Source: Tetrahymena elliotti 4EA | Taxonomy: Eukaryota; Ciliophora; Oligohymenophorea; Hymenostomatida; Tetrahymenidae | DNA: 64,000 nt | Direction of reading: 5' to 3' | Assembly: GCA_000231825.2 (NCBI GenBank) | Contig: JH720333.1 | Span: forward strand, 142,771 to 206,770 | Shown: one piece after another, positions 25,001 to 37,891 of the stretch | Position numbering within the stretch: position 1 is the first letter of the stretch | Layout: each line of letters opens with the position of its first letter | The notes under the pieces: model-generated | What the model was told of the DNA's origin: nothing | The model's input: the letters and a program-made list of their open reading frames with translations, nothing else | The model's database searches: none | Made by a program: the position numbers and the translations under genes

Positions 25001-27385
25001 TGATTAATAAAATGGAGAGCAAGAAACAGAATCGAAAAGAGGCTCAAATTAAATTGAAAATATCTAAATTCATGAAAATATTTAAATTAATGAAGAGAAA
25101 GAAGACCTTGAAATTCCTTAAATTAATCTTTAGTAAAAATAATATGGAGATAATATTAATAAATAGAAAGAAAGCTCAGATGATGAATCTTTTAGTTCTT
25201 CCTCATCTTGTTCTTAAACTTCTTCTTCCTCATCCAATTCAGATTCATCTTAGTCTGATTCTAATACCTCATAAAACAAGCAAACCCCCTAAAAAAAGTT
25301 AAAGAGGAGAGGAAGAAAATCTACAGAGAGATAGAAAAGCTCGACAGCAGATAATAAAAATAACAAAGAATAATTATCCGATAGCATCATTAACTATTAA
25401 AATAAAATGACCAAATCAATTAAAAAATCAAGATATAAAAAAAATAAAAGCAGTAGCAGTCAAAGAAAAGACTCATCAATAAAATCTTCTGAAAAGAGCA
25501 GAAATGATTCTAATACTGCATCACAAAGTAGTGGTAAAATGAATAGAACTTTTGATACTGAGACTTCTTCAGCAGCTTCTAGCATAATTAGAGGCAAAAA
25601 ATCATTTGATTAGGATTATTAATTAAATTAAAATATTGATCTTAGTTTGAACAACAATAAAAATTTATAGAGAAGAGGTGGCATTTAAGTAAGAACTGCC
25701 TTAAAACATCTCACAAAAAGAGGAAAAGAATTCGATACTTTAGGAGTAGTTAAACCAAATTTTAGCTTGATTAATGAAATAAATTTTGGTTATGATTCAC
25801 CATAAGAAAAAAGCAGTTTTGAAATCAATAGAATGCCTAACAAAAATATTTCTTTGTAAATACCAAAAACTTCTTCATTAAAATAAAGTAAATCTTTAAA
25901 TGTGTTACCCCATATAACTTTCACAAGGTCTCCTTAAACCTGCAAAGAAAGCACAAGCAAATTTAGCTTTGCAAATGAAAGTATTTTAGATACTAAATAA
26001 TCTTTGAACCAGTCTTTAGATAAAAAGATTTATAATAGATAAGGATCACAAGAAAGCGAATAGAGTAGTAAATCTCAAATTTAATAAAAAAAGAAAAATA
26101 GTTTCTTCTCCAAAATTTTAAAATTTTTCCAAAAAAATGATAATGATGATAAGAAATTAAATTCTCCAGCTTTATCCAAAGAATTGAATTGTGATACTGG
26201 CTATGTTCCTCCTTCTATGATAGATATCACCAAAAATAAATATTTGAAAAGAGGATTTCAGCTTAATGGCATGACATTTTATAAGATAAAAGATGTGATA
26301 AGCTATGAAAAGAACAAAGGAAAAGCTTTAAAAGGAGGGTCAATGGATATGGATCAAAGCTATATTGCTAATTCAACATTTATGGCTAGTCCTTGCACTT
26401 CTAAATAAAATTTTAAATACAATTAAAGCATGAATAACAACAGTATTTATTTTGCTAACACTGATCAAATCTTAAAAAAATCTAACTAATAAATAAACTC
26501 AAAAAATCATTTACTCTCTCCATTAGTATTTAGCGATCATTTTCATTTGTAAAATTAACCTGAAACTCCTCTTTCTAACATTTCGTTTAGTTAAATCGAG
26601 TAAAATTATAATGAAGAGGATGAATAATTTGAAAAAGAGTTACAAGAAATGTTCGAAAGATCTTCAAATTAATCAGATTATGACTTACAAGACAGGAAAA
26701 ATAATCTTGTCAATCTTTATGGTAAATTTTAAAATTAAAAATATTTAATTAATATCTTCTAAATATTAAAGGTAAATCCAGTAACCTAAGACAGATAGCA
26801 AAAAAATCTAGTCTTAATTATAAAGAGCTTAGTATTATAGTCGATGAGGAAATGAGCAATGAAAATAGCTTAGCAAATAGACTTGCTTAAAATAATTTAT
26901 AGAAAGGATGCAATTTAAAAAAAGAATTAATAAAAAGAGAAATAAACGAAGAATAACTCTTTACTTTTCCAAGAGAGTCTGTAAATTTTATTACTTATTA
27001 AAAAGAATAACAAAGAATTCAAAAGAAATTAAAAATACAATCAGCTAGGAATTGTTTTGAATTTTAAATGATTTTTGATAAATAATCAAACTGGACTAAA
27101 TTAAAATTAAAAGTGAAGAAATCTATATAATTATACAGAATCTACTTGGATAAGAAGTAATTCTATCCTAAAAAGAAAGAGCTTAAAGATTTCTTCTCTT
27201 TGTAATAGCAATAAATGTATTAAAAGTAAATAATTAAAGACATAGAAAGAGAAAAAGATGACTTAGAATTATAAGAAGAGTTTGACCCCATCAAATATTT
27301 ATAATCTTCAAGATAAAAATTAATATAAAATAGCAGATAAACAAAAAATCTTACAGATGACACATTTGACTTTTAAAATTTTTGA
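22091..27385 (+). CDS. Giant Q/N/S-rich protein with a His-rich tract, function unknown
   Basis: Exons 22091-24845, 24934-26721, 26772-27385; 1718 residues, both introns phase-consistent. Residues about 95-170 are balanced and look folded (EESHHLKQWGILNNLLDYIN, ERSVLFYILIGVQQSGTAFELG). A second balanced patch at about 335-365 contains EKEFLIVTYEIFFYTHKYSQ. Most of the rest is Gln/Asn/Ser low complexity with a His-rich run (about residues 745-770), an acidic stretch, and a poly-Ser stretch in exon 2. The basic C-terminal 200 residues are rich in Lys, Glu and Gln and probably helical. A candidate 30-nt intron at 22388-22417 was not used because it is in frame and reads through as NFFIKILQ. No known domain is recognised. 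It resembles large ciliate regulatory or scaffold proteins only in composition. Confidence 0.75.
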
Positions 27386-28481
27386 GAAATAAAACATGCT
27401 AAAATATATGAGCCATTATTTAAAAATAAATAAATAATTATTAAATTTTCAATAATTGCTTAGAGCTAAACTAATTACAAAGTATAATAATTTAATTTTA
27501 CCTATATCTAATTTAAATATTTATTATTAATTAACATATTAATGTAAATTAAAACATACCAACAAACATCTAATTAAATAAATGATTCTCGATTCATTGT
27601 ATAAAATTAAGATCTCTCAAATACAATCTATAAACTTATAAAGAAATATACCTATATAATACTAATAACTAAATCAAATAACTTATTTAAAAATTCATTT
27701 ATCAATAAATGAATGTATTAACGTACTTTATGTGAACACTTATATTTTGTAATATATAAATACTTTTTCTTTACCATTTTTCACTCTTAAAAATTCGTTT
27801 TCTTAACCCTTCTTTTTATTTAATTTTTTTTATTTTTAGCTCAATAAATTACTATGAAATTTTTTATGAAGATTTCTTAAATTAATTAAAGTTAATTTAA
27901 TACCCTCCCTACTTATTTTTTTTGTTCATATTATTTTTCCAAGCAAAATATAGCAAAAATTATCACAATCAATTTATTACTTGCTCAACAATAAAAAAAA
28001 TATTCTGAAGCTAGCAAAATAGATCTTGAAAAGAAATGCAAATCAAACAAATCAAACTCAATTTTGTAACACCAAATTACTAAATTATTTAGTATTAATA
28101 ATATTTTTTTTAAAGACAAATATTAATGAAAAAATAAACTAAAATATTTAATTTTTTTATTTGTAGGAAAACATCAAAATATTTAAAAGTTTTAAATTAA
28201 AACTTAACCCTAAAAGGTATGATAAAAATAAGCAAATATAAAAACAGTTTATGAATATACATTTTTAATTTAATTCAAAAAATAACTTTAATTTTAATTA
28301 TATATTTCTAATTTAATTTAGAAATTAAGATTTTTTAATTAATTAGTCTTTGATTGATGATGAACTTTTTCAATTTTTTTTTGGTGAAATGGCTAATTAT
28401 AATGTGAATAAATATTATCTTTTATGTGAATGGTTTTTATGCAATTTTAATTTTATCTTGAGAAGATAGTTTTATTATATC
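27386..28481. other. Convergent 3' spacer
   Basis: About 1.1 kb of very AT-rich DNA between two convergent 3' ends. No coding frame or repeat of note. Confidence 0.4.
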
Positions 28482-31400
28482 TCAAATGTAAAATCTTGAA
28501 TTGAAAAGCTTTTCAGATACTTCTTCTTAGATAAATGTTCCTACCATCTTGGCTAATTTCTTTGCATATTAGATTTGTGCAGGGTATTTGATGCTTCCAC
28601 TCCAATTTACATAGTTAAAGCACTAGCTGTATAGTAATTCTTATAATCTTCCTTCTGCAAATTCAGTAGTATCATAAATTACTTTGTAGTGTACTGGAGT
28701 AGCAGTACCTTACTTGACATTTTAGGAAATCATGTAGAAGTCATAGTGGTTCTTACTAGTAATTGAAGAATCAATAATAGTACCTGGGGGAGGATTTTAG
28801 AGCTCTCTATTAGGTCCTTCAGTTGATTGTTATAAGACACGAACACCGTGGCGACATTCCATTAAAACTACACAGAGCTTTGGCTTATATTAAGGAGATA
28901 GAACAGTAAATGATTTAAGAACCTCCTTGATTTCTGTACTTAAATACTTTTGAATGCTGTTGTCAGCAATATTTTCACGTAAGTAGATGATATTTTCAGG
29001 AACAAATTTATTTTATACAAAGTATTATTTAATAGCATCAACAATAAAAGTGCTGATTTTTTCAATGTTATCTTTATTTAACTTTTAGAATGTAGCACGA
29101 CTGTAGAAACGACTAACATTCTTATCTTAGGAAGCAACAAAACCAATAACGAACTAAGATTAACCATTTATAAATACCTTTTAAACACTAGTACCAATAA
29201 TCATTGTATTGTCAGGGATACCATTAGGTGGATTGACAACCCAAAGAGTAGTACCACATTTAGCAGCCATTTAACTTAGAATAGCAGAGCAGACATTGTA
29301 TGATTGCTTAGAGTCTAGAGATTATTAACGTATATATTAAGATTTTATTTGCTATTGGATTGTGCACAGCTTCTTGATTTTACTGTAGTTTTGGACTGTA
29401 GAGAATTTGGTAGGAGCTACTATAGCAACAATATCGAACTTTTCTCTCTTGATTTCTCTCCGAATTACATGCTCAATTTCTTGCATGGCTCTATTGTTGA
29501 AGTCACCTAAGTTGAATTCAACTGGCTTCTTGACTTCAATTCTCAATTCCTTCTAAATCTTGATCCAGTTCTATCATTTATAAATTTGAGATAATAAAAT
29601 AAATTATTAGAATAAAAGAAAAATTAATTTTTATCTAATTATGAGACAAACAAAAATTTCTTGTATCAGAATTAAGGAAAATGTTATTCTTCTTTTCCAA
29701 AAAAAATAAAGTTTAATTAATTTAGGCGCAATTTTTATTAAAATTTAATCTAAAAGTGATAAAATAAAATAAATAATTTTTTTACTGAAAAAAGATCAGT
29801 CGTGTTGAAATCTTTGAAATGAAGAAGAGCTATTGATAACTAATTGCCAGAGCTATAAACTGGGTATTTCATGAGGAATTGTGAAGCACTACTGTCTTCA
29901 ATTGTTTGACGAGGGGCATCCTTTTTAGGACAACCAAAAGTAATAGTTGGATAAGCAATTTGCTTAGCTTAGATGACATGAGGATGATTACTGAAGTTAA
30001 TACCAAGCTAATCAGCAATAGATTGAGTATTTAATTAGCCTTCAGCTGTATTTACATTTACAATTTTATCTATGAATTATGTGACCATATTGTATAATTC
30101 CTAAGGTCTTTATTTTGTACAAGCAATTAATTCCCTCTTTTGATATTCATTTAGTTCTTCAGGAACACCTGTTAACAAACATAATTCAGGAACAAAGTAA
30201 AGGAATTTTTTAAGTTTCTTTTCATAAACCAAAAGAAGAGGCTATTTCTCTAATTTAATTTTAAGACCATATTTTTTATAGTAGTAATCATAAATGGTCA
30301 AATCAGCATCAGGATTAGGTTGTTGCAAAGTAGGTGGTTCTATTGGTAACTAAGATTCCTTGGAATTAGGGTCTAATATAGGGTCTGAAACCTTTAATTC
30401 TTTACAATTTTTGTCAAAAATAACATCATATACTTTGAATTGCTTGAAGTTTCCATAGTTAGCCATAACAGTCTATCCTTACATTTTTTCAGAAACTATT
30501 TTACGTTTTTAATCTTTAGATGCTTCATTGTTATTTTTATAAATTAAATTGATATAATTCAAAGCATTTTCTCTTCTTGCAACTTTGTGTTAAATATCTA
30601 GTTTCATGAGAAGACCATCTTTGCAATTTTCAAAAGGAGTATTCCACCCTTTGTAAACAATTAAATTAGTTCCCTCAATTTTAGAGTGATACTCAGCAGA
30701 TGGTTCAAAGTACTTTGTATTCTTTCCAAATTCAAAGAAATTTAATCCTTTGAGAATATTCTTAACCATAACATTGAAGAAAAGAAGAGGAAATTAGCTT
30801 CTTCTTTGATTTTCATTGTACAAATCATCTAATTTAAATACCTAAATTTATCATAATAGGAAAAATCTTAATATTTTGTTAGTTTAATTAGTTTTGATTA
30901 AAAACAAAGATAGATTTTCCTGCTATTTTATTTCATTTTCCTTGCTAAACAAATCAATCAATTTATTAAATGCCTTTTTATTTTTATTTCTTTTAAATAA
31001 AATCCCCCTTAATTTTGTTAAATAGAAAAATTTAACTCTATTTTTTTGCAGACCAATAATTATAATAAGAATACTTTTTAAGCTTCTTCATAAAGAAATT
31101 AGTCTTTTATAAATAATGCTTTATAATTCTTGTTTTTTGCAGACTGTTTGTTTGTGCATATTCCATATTATTGTTATAATTTTGCTTTAATTTTCACAAT
31201 AGTGAGGCTGGAAAATGATTTGTCTCAAATTTAAGTAATTTTGTAGTCTGGCTCTTAAAATTTTCTCTCTTTAAAAACTTTATTTCTATGTCTATAAGGG
31301 AAAAATCAATTTTCATTTTTAAAAGATTAGGTAGTTCATTAATTATTACCTTTGTAATTTTCAAGTTGACTTAGTAGTCTGTTTTTTGAAATGTGATAGA

Positions 31401-31916
31401 AATTGAGGTTTCTTTGCTAAAACTAGGCTTTTCAACTGAAAAAATCTATTAAGCATTAATCAAATAGTGTCCTCCTAAGCATTCCTTGAGCTGAACTCTG
31501 CTAGCATTCAAAAGCTTATCTCTTAAAACTCTATTATCAGCTTCTATTCTAGGGTAAAAATCTACTCTAAGTAAGAAAATTTCCTCTATGCTTTTGTTTA
31601 ATTCTACTTATAAATAATTTGTGAGTAGTGTGATGGGCTTAAACTATTGTTCATATTCTATCTTAGGTCTTTTTGCCAAAGAGAGCTATATTTAAAGAGA
31701 ATTTTGAAATTTAGGATTACCATACAACTGTATGGAAAAATATAACGCATACAATAGTATTCCAAGAATAACAAACAATTCATCATATGATGTTTGTCTG
31801 TACTCCCTAATACTATTTTGTTAATTGTGATAGCATATAATTTTATTTACTTTCTGGTCCCTTTATTGACTTGATGATCCTTGATCACTTTCACCTCTTA
31901 AACTTCCTTGATCCAT
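28482..31916 (-). CDS. Piwi/Argonaute family protein (TWI-like), predicted slicer-inactive
   Basis: Exons on the minus strand: 31916-31350, 30841-29786, 29570-28482; 903 residues. Domains in order: N-terminal region with LLTNYLQVELN and LGGHYLINAQQIFSVE; linker FFNVMVKNILKGLNFFEFG; PAZ ending in YDYYYKKYGLKIKLEKQPLL and YFVPELCLLTGVPEEL; MID with RREIKREKFDIVAIVAP; PIWI with TLWVVNPPNGIPDNTMIIG and PVHYKVIYDTTEF; C-terminus FYI. In the DEDH tetrad, the first Asp is Ser (IIGTSV, about Ser669) and the YRDG Asp is replaced (YLREN, about Glu740). The final His (about 835) is kept. Small-RNA binding is plausible but cleavage is not. Ciliate Piwi proteins act in scnRNA-guided genome rearrangement and other small-RNA pathways; which TWI paralogue this is cannot be told. 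Introns are 508 and 215 nt. A hydrophobic stretch lies near residues 45-65. Confidence 0.92.
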
Positions 31917-32871
31917 TTAATATTTTTGGCTGTTTTTCTTAATATTATTATTAATAAGATTTTGATTTTATAATAATTATAAATTTGTTAATTATTCCGC
32001 ATCACTTTTTATATCTTTCTAAAGTAAACCTAAGGTTAACGGATATATATTAATTTCTTTATAATTAACTTCGCAGCATTTTATTAGTATCTAAAAATTT
32101 TTATCAAGTTTTAGTGAATCTTTAAAATTTCTTAATTTATTAATTAATTAATATTTTTCATATTAGAAAGAATAAGAATAAATTCATCATTTTGGCAAAT
32201 AATTAATATGAAAATTAAATAAGTAATCCCTATTTTAAAAATAACTGTCACAGCTCGATAATATTTAAATTTATTTTATTCTAATAAAAACTAGTGTTAA
32301 AGCTTAAACCTAACAAATATAAATTAAAAAATACCCAGACTTTATTATTGTCTTCATTTTACTTCCTATAGAATACTAATTTATCCTTAAAAATAAAAAG
32401 ATAAAAAAATTGTGGGAAAATTTGATTTAAGACCAATATTTTTTGAAAAGAAAAAACTCAGAATTATAAACAATAATTAATTTTTTTCTGTGCAAAGAAT
32501 ACCAAATATAAAAGTATCAATTATAACTGAGTATTTATTTGTCATTCACTATCCAAAATTTCTTTTTGAAAAAATTACAAATTGTTTTGTTCAAAATCTT
32601 AGAATTTTTTAAATTAATTAACTAAGTTTAATCTTAAAGAATTAAAGATGATATCCAAAACAATTAAAAGTATCAACACCATAACTTAATTTTTAAATAC
32701 GATTGAAAAATTTCTCTAATTACTTTAAATTCTTGTTCATGAAAAGTTTAAATTAAAAAATGTTGATTAGCAATTGAATTAGTGAAAATGGTAAAATAAA
32801 AGTAAGGTAAAAATATAAAGAACAACTCAATAATATAAAATAAAATAAATGAAAATTAGAAATTTCTTGAT
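31917..32871. other. Spacer upstream of the Piwi gene
   Basis: AT-rich region that presumably carries the Piwi promoter and the 3' UTR of the PG-rich gene. No motif identified. Confidence 0.4.
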
Positions 32872-34408
32872 TCAATATTATAACTATTTTTAACTCATAA
32901 ATCTGACACAGCCACTTCCGAATGAAGATTAGAAATAAATATTTGTTTTATTCTTCTATTATTCTTTGCTTTTTTAGCTTATATTAAATTCTTATTATGA
33001 GTATGTACCTGGCCCTGGGGTCAGATTTTTACAGCTATCAAAAAATGAACAACGGTCAGAAGTACCAAACGATGATTTTTAAGAGTTATTGAACTAAGTC
33101 TTAATCCTTTAGCTTGAATTAAAATTGTATGATTTTGAATTATTTTGAGTTATCACAGAAGATTAAACTGTAGGAATACTTTATTATCTATATATACTAT
33201 CTTAGTTGCTACTAGAATCTTGATAAGTGTTTAATTTTTTATGTTAGTTTCTCTATTCATTATCAATTTATTCATAATCATCATCATCATCATCTTCTTA
33301 TGTGTTTTGAGTATTACCAAAATTAATTCTTCTTTCTTCAGTTGAGTCAAAATGAACATTAACTGAAGAAGTTTTTTTCAATTAAAATGTGCTAAATTTA
33401 TCTGAATCATAATAATGACCCGGAGGAGGTACTTCAGAAGGACCTAATAATCTAATTAAATAAACAACAATAATATTATTTTAACTCTCCATTAAAGAAA
33501 ATAGAATATTAAATAAATATATAAAAATGATCGATATTATTAATATATATGCTTATATGACCATTATGAAATAATTAAAATGATGGCTTTAATTTGATTT
33601 ACTTTTAACGAAGCACAAATAACTCTATGCTTGAGTTTTCAGGTGAAGGATCAAACTCATCAGTTTTGGCTTAATCAAATATATTTCTTGAAATTTTGCC
33701 TTTTTTTAGAGTACCTTATTTAGTCTATCTGAAATTATCAGCTTTTAAATTTCTTAGTCTTTCAGTCTCTATTTTAGGTAGTAATCCAATCTTAGGTATT
33801 TTATTTTCTACTAAAATTTAAACTTATTATTGATTTTAAAGTCTTTCTTATAAAATTTCATTGCTGGGCTTATAAATGGGTTATATTAAAGAGGCTTAAA
33901 CCCTTTTTTTAATGTTTTAAAAAGAAGGATTATATTCAGCTGGTCCAGGAGTTATATTTTAGTTTTTAACTTCAGTGTTATATTTCTCCATTAATTAAAA
34001 TAAACCAACTCCATAGTCAGGAGAAAGTTCAATTGCATTTTTTATATTTTTAAATGTGCTTTTAAATACACCTTTTTTGTTTCTTTAGTAGACTTAAACT
34101 AAATCTTAAATTTTTAAATCATTTTGCTAGGGTGAATTTCCTGATAATTAAGAGGATGGACTTGCATCGTTGCTTTTTGAGTCAAATCTAGGTGCTTAAC
34201 TAAAGGAAACTTTGAATTCTTTTGGTTGTATCATTGATTTATTTTACTAATATTTTAAAAAGCAAATGAATTAAATAATCTTATTCATTCATCTATTTGT
34301 TGAATAAGAGCTTATAAATATTGTTATACATACATAGTATTAAGGGTTTGGATAATAATTTCTGGGTTCATCGAATGAACTTTTCTTTAAAGACTGAGAA
34401 AACTTCAT
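32872..34408 (-). CDS. PG-rich (SHIPPO/STPG-type) repeat protein
   Basis: Exons on the minus strand: 34408-34334, 34246-33610, 33443-32872; 427 residues. It contains spaced Pro-Gly-x-x-Tyr elements typical of sperm-tail PG-rich repeats: NITPGPAEYNPSF, VPPPGHYYDSDKF and NLTPGPGTYSQQ. Similar spaced motifs such as SFSQAPRF, SFGTSDRC and SSFGSG mark further degenerate repeats. Such proteins are typically found in the lumen or on the surface of ciliary and flagellar microtubules. The acidic DDDDD run and Gln-rich linkers are low complexity. Both introns (87 and 166 nt) keep phase; the second donor was chosen as the one giving continuous frame. The family call rests on motif pattern only. Confidence 0.75.
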
Positions 34409-35400
34409 TTTAAAATTATTTGGTAAACTTTATATTAAATTTTAGTAGTAGTTTCTGCTTTTATTAAAACAGCCAATTATTTAATCAATTACTTAGCTTA
34501 TTATCCTAAAAAATCTTCAAAATGTAATTTATCATTAATTATTTTATTACTTTTAAAATCAGGTCACTCAAATAATTGTTTGCAAAATGTGTAAAAATAT
34601 TTCTAAGGACATTATTTGCATTTAAAATATCTACTCAGTATAAATTTTAAATGATTTTGTTCATAATATTCAAATTATTTTTCCATTAAAAATTTTATAA
34701 GTTAATGGATTGAAACATAGTTCTAATTTTTCAGTTTAATTTCTATTCTGAAAAAAATAATTTTATTTATTTAAACAAATAAAAATATTTTACCCACTAA
34801 TAAATGCTTAGAATAATTTAAGCATTGATAATGGTAACTAAGATTTAATAAAATAACAAGTACTTCTTATATACCTTAAAAGGTCTTATTCTTTTTTTTT
34901 CTTTAAAACAAATCAATTTGATACACTGGACATATCAATCTATAATTTCTGAAAAGAATTTATTCGTTTTGCAAAATATGTTTGAAATAAGAAAGATTGA
35001 AAGCAAAATATTTTTAGTAAAATAAAATACAATTAAATGCAGATTTTTGTTTTCATTTTGTTTATTTAAATTACTTGATTGGAAATTAAAAGATTAAATG
35101 GGTTTCAGCTTCATTAATTTAAATTAATAATATCTGATATTTAGAAGAAATAAATTAACTTTTAGATTCCCTTTATTCAAAAGATGTTAGCATTTTTAGA
35201 TCTAAATTTGTAAATTTTGAAATGATTGGATAATAAAAAAGATTTTTAACTGTTAAAAATATTTAAAATTAAAAGAAGTCTTAATGTTGTAGAGCTATTT
35301 AGTATTGACATATGAAATTATATAGAATGTTGATTGATTTAAAGACACATACTACTTACAATTAATTGATTATGGAACATAAAAATGAATTTAGTGATTG
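34409..35400. other. Divergent intergenic region
   Basis: AT-rich spacer between the PG-rich gene (minus) and the BET gene (plus). No other feature seen. Confidence 0.4.
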
Positions 35401-37092
35401 ATGTCCAATATATAAAGAATTTAATTTGTGAGTATTTTATATCGAATAGCAAAAATAGTAAAGAAAATTAAGCAGAAACTAAGAAAGAAAATTAAGGCAA
35501 TTAAAGCAAAAATAATTAATAAAATATACTCTATGAAAAGCAATACTAATAAGGAAAAGGCACCAAAAGCAGAAGCAACAAAGACAAAGTTAGATAGGGA
35601 ATTAAATAAGAAGCTTCATAAAATATTAAATAATTTGATAAATGATCCAGAATCAGGTGAATTCAGGAAGCCTGTTTATTATAAAGCTCTTGGATTAGAA
35701 GATTATAAAAAGATTATAAAGAAACCAATGGATTTAAACAGCGTTCGTAGAAATTTGAATAAAAATTCATATGAATTTCTTGAAGAAGTTCTTGATGACA
35801 TACAATTAGTTTGGAATAATTGCAAATTATATAATGAACAAGGTTCAGTAAGTTATATTCTCTTTATAAAATGATTTAGCTTATTTAAAATATATTTTTT
35901 TCTTGCACAATATTAATAATCTTTATAATCATGAATAAATACAATCAATTTCTCTTAGCTTTAAGCTTAGCCTTACTGTTATTGTTAGATTTAATGAATT
36001 TTTTGATATAAAAAAGTGGATTTATTTAACTGCAGTTAAGCTTGAAACATTTTTCCATGATCAATGTTTAGAACAATTCCCTAGCACTCCCCTGCCTTGC
36101 AATAAAATACGTAAAAAATTGAATTTATCAGTCTTTTAATTATTTATTTTAGAAACTAACTTTAAATTAATTGCTGAATTATAAATTTACAAATAATAAA
36201 TGAAGAGAGTATCTTTTTTGTAATTCTAAAATTTGCCATAATTCTAATTTATTTTTGTTGAATATTGAATGTAACTCTTTTATTTAATTTAAAATAGCTG
36301 ATAGAGCACTCTTATTGTAGTAATATAACGAAAAGAGTAACAAGTAAAAGCAATCTTAGTCATCTAAAGATTAACCTAATGAAGAAGAATAAAAAGGAGC
36401 TGCAAGTACAGCACCTCTTCCAAAACTTGCAAATTAAAACTCTAACACTTCTACTTCTAATCATTAAACAATAGCTTAGTCTCTGATTACCTCAGATATA
36501 ACCTAAAATAAACAAAATTTAAATGGAAATAGCTAAGTCTAAGCAGCTGCTTCTACAGCAAACTAATAAAAATCTACTAATATTGATCTGCCTTTCAAAT
36601 TTAATAAAAAAGGTATAAAAAGAGTATCTTAAAAGCAAGTAGTTCATATTCCTTTTATGAAATTTGCCAATGATAAATAAAAATTTGATTAGCTTATACA
36701 AACAACCAAAGCTGTATCTAAACTATAAACAAACTAGTAAAAGCAAGTAATATAAATTATTTAAAAAAACAGTAATAAATATTCATTCTTTTATAAATTA
36801 GATAATAGATATCATTCAAGAGTTTTAACCCTAAATTGTATAAACAGTAAGAATTTTACTTCATTAAAACTATTTATTAAGATGTATTCTTATCAAAAAG
36901 GATGAAAACGAAGTTAAAAATATAGACTTTAATCAAGTGTCAGAGTATACTTATGAATTGATTACAACTTATTTGAATTTACTTAAGAACTAAGAATAAG
37001 TTGAATAATTAATGGAAATAGAATCAGACGAAGAAAATAATATTGAAATACTTAATAATTAATAATCAAACAATCAAACTTTAAGTATATGA
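35401..37092 (+). CDS. BET-type chromatin reader (one bromodomain plus ET domain)
   Basis: Exons 35401-35847, 36017-36110, 36298-36746, 36802-37092; 426 residues. A basic N-terminus (KKIKQKLRKKIKAIKAK) precedes a bromodomain at about residues 73-170: KPVYYKALGLEDYKKIIKKPMDLNSVRRNL, then NNCKLYNEQGS spliced to WIYLTAVKLETFF. The Asn of the NCKLYN segment is the acetyl-lysine-contacting Asn of the family. After a Gln/Ser/Ala linker, an extraterminal domain at about residues 331-395 has IIDIIQEFQP and EVKNIDFNQVSEYTYELITTYL, which match the ET pattern of a hydrophobic helix followed by IDF. BET proteins bind acetylated histones and recruit transcription machinery. ATG at 35401 extends the frame past the GTG at 35428. 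One bromodomain rather than two, so smaller than animal BETs. Confidence 0.87.
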
Positions 37093-37342
37093 TTATGCTA
37101 TTAACCAAAATCTATTTTACCAAAAAACTATTTATTATTAATTTAGATACTTTATGTAAATAAATTTCTTTTGTATCATCTATTCCTTACAAAACATTTA
37201 CACATTTTTCATTTTTTTAAATTAATACAGTTGTAAACAAATCTAAAATTTAATAAACTTCAAACTATTATTTTTTATTAAATTTATAAAATTTGCTAGA
37301 ATTAAAAACCAAAATAATCTTAACAAATTAAGTTAAACAGTC

Positions 37343-37375
37343 TTTGTGGAATTAGAATAAAAAGTTAATTTAAAG
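37343..37375 (+). repeat. 33-bp direct repeat, copy 1
   Basis: Begins TTTGTGGAATTAGAATAAAA and matches 37516-37548 at 32 of 33 positions. The copies are 173 bp apart in the spacer after the BET gene. Flanks share little, so it looks like a small local duplication. Confidence 0.7.
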
Positions 37376-37515
37376 TACTATTTATTTTTAATTAAGTAAA
37401 TAAATATTATTTGTATCTTTCTATCTATGACTCACAAAATATTTACAAATGTTTAATTTTTATCAATTATAAAAATTCAAAATAATTTGAATAAATTAAA
37501 TCAGGCTATCATGAA

Positions 37516-37548
37516 TTTGTGGAACTAGAATAAAAAGTTAATTTAAAG
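37516..37548 (+). repeat. 33-bp direct repeat, copy 2
   Basis: Second copy of the repeat at 37343-37375; the single difference is C for T at the tenth base. Confidence 0.7.
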
Positions 37549-37891
37549 AGAATAAATACTAAATATTTTAATCACTTTTATGATTTTTTTTAGTTTTAAA
37601 ATATCCTTTTTTCATAAAAAAAAGTACAAAATTTGTTTTTTTAATGTTTTTATTCAAAGAAATTTGTTGTTTTTGAATGCTGGTTTTTAAAATTGAATAT
37701 AATGTTTGATAAAATAATTACTAAATACAAAAGAGGTAAATTTTAATAGTATGTATATACAAAATGTCTTAATTATAAAATAGTTTCATTAATTTTTCAT
37801 CTTTCATTTTAAATTTATCAAATTTAATTAATTTTTATCTTATTTATTTCACAATTTAAATAATCTCTCAGCGATTAATTATTTTAAATTT

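Larger units (their letters stand above)
37093..37891. other. Convergent 3' spacer with a short repeat
   Basis: AT-rich spacer between convergent genes. It contains the two 33-bp repeats listed separately. Confidence 0.45.

Noticed and set aside
31293..31349. A shorter splice in the Piwi gene ending at CTTATAG near 31293, giving an exon that continues TQKQSFQRE.
   Set aside because: The resulting exon has no link to the PAZ-linker, whereas the long splice to 30841 joins NLKITK to VFKLDDL and the conserved FFNVMVKNI block in phase.
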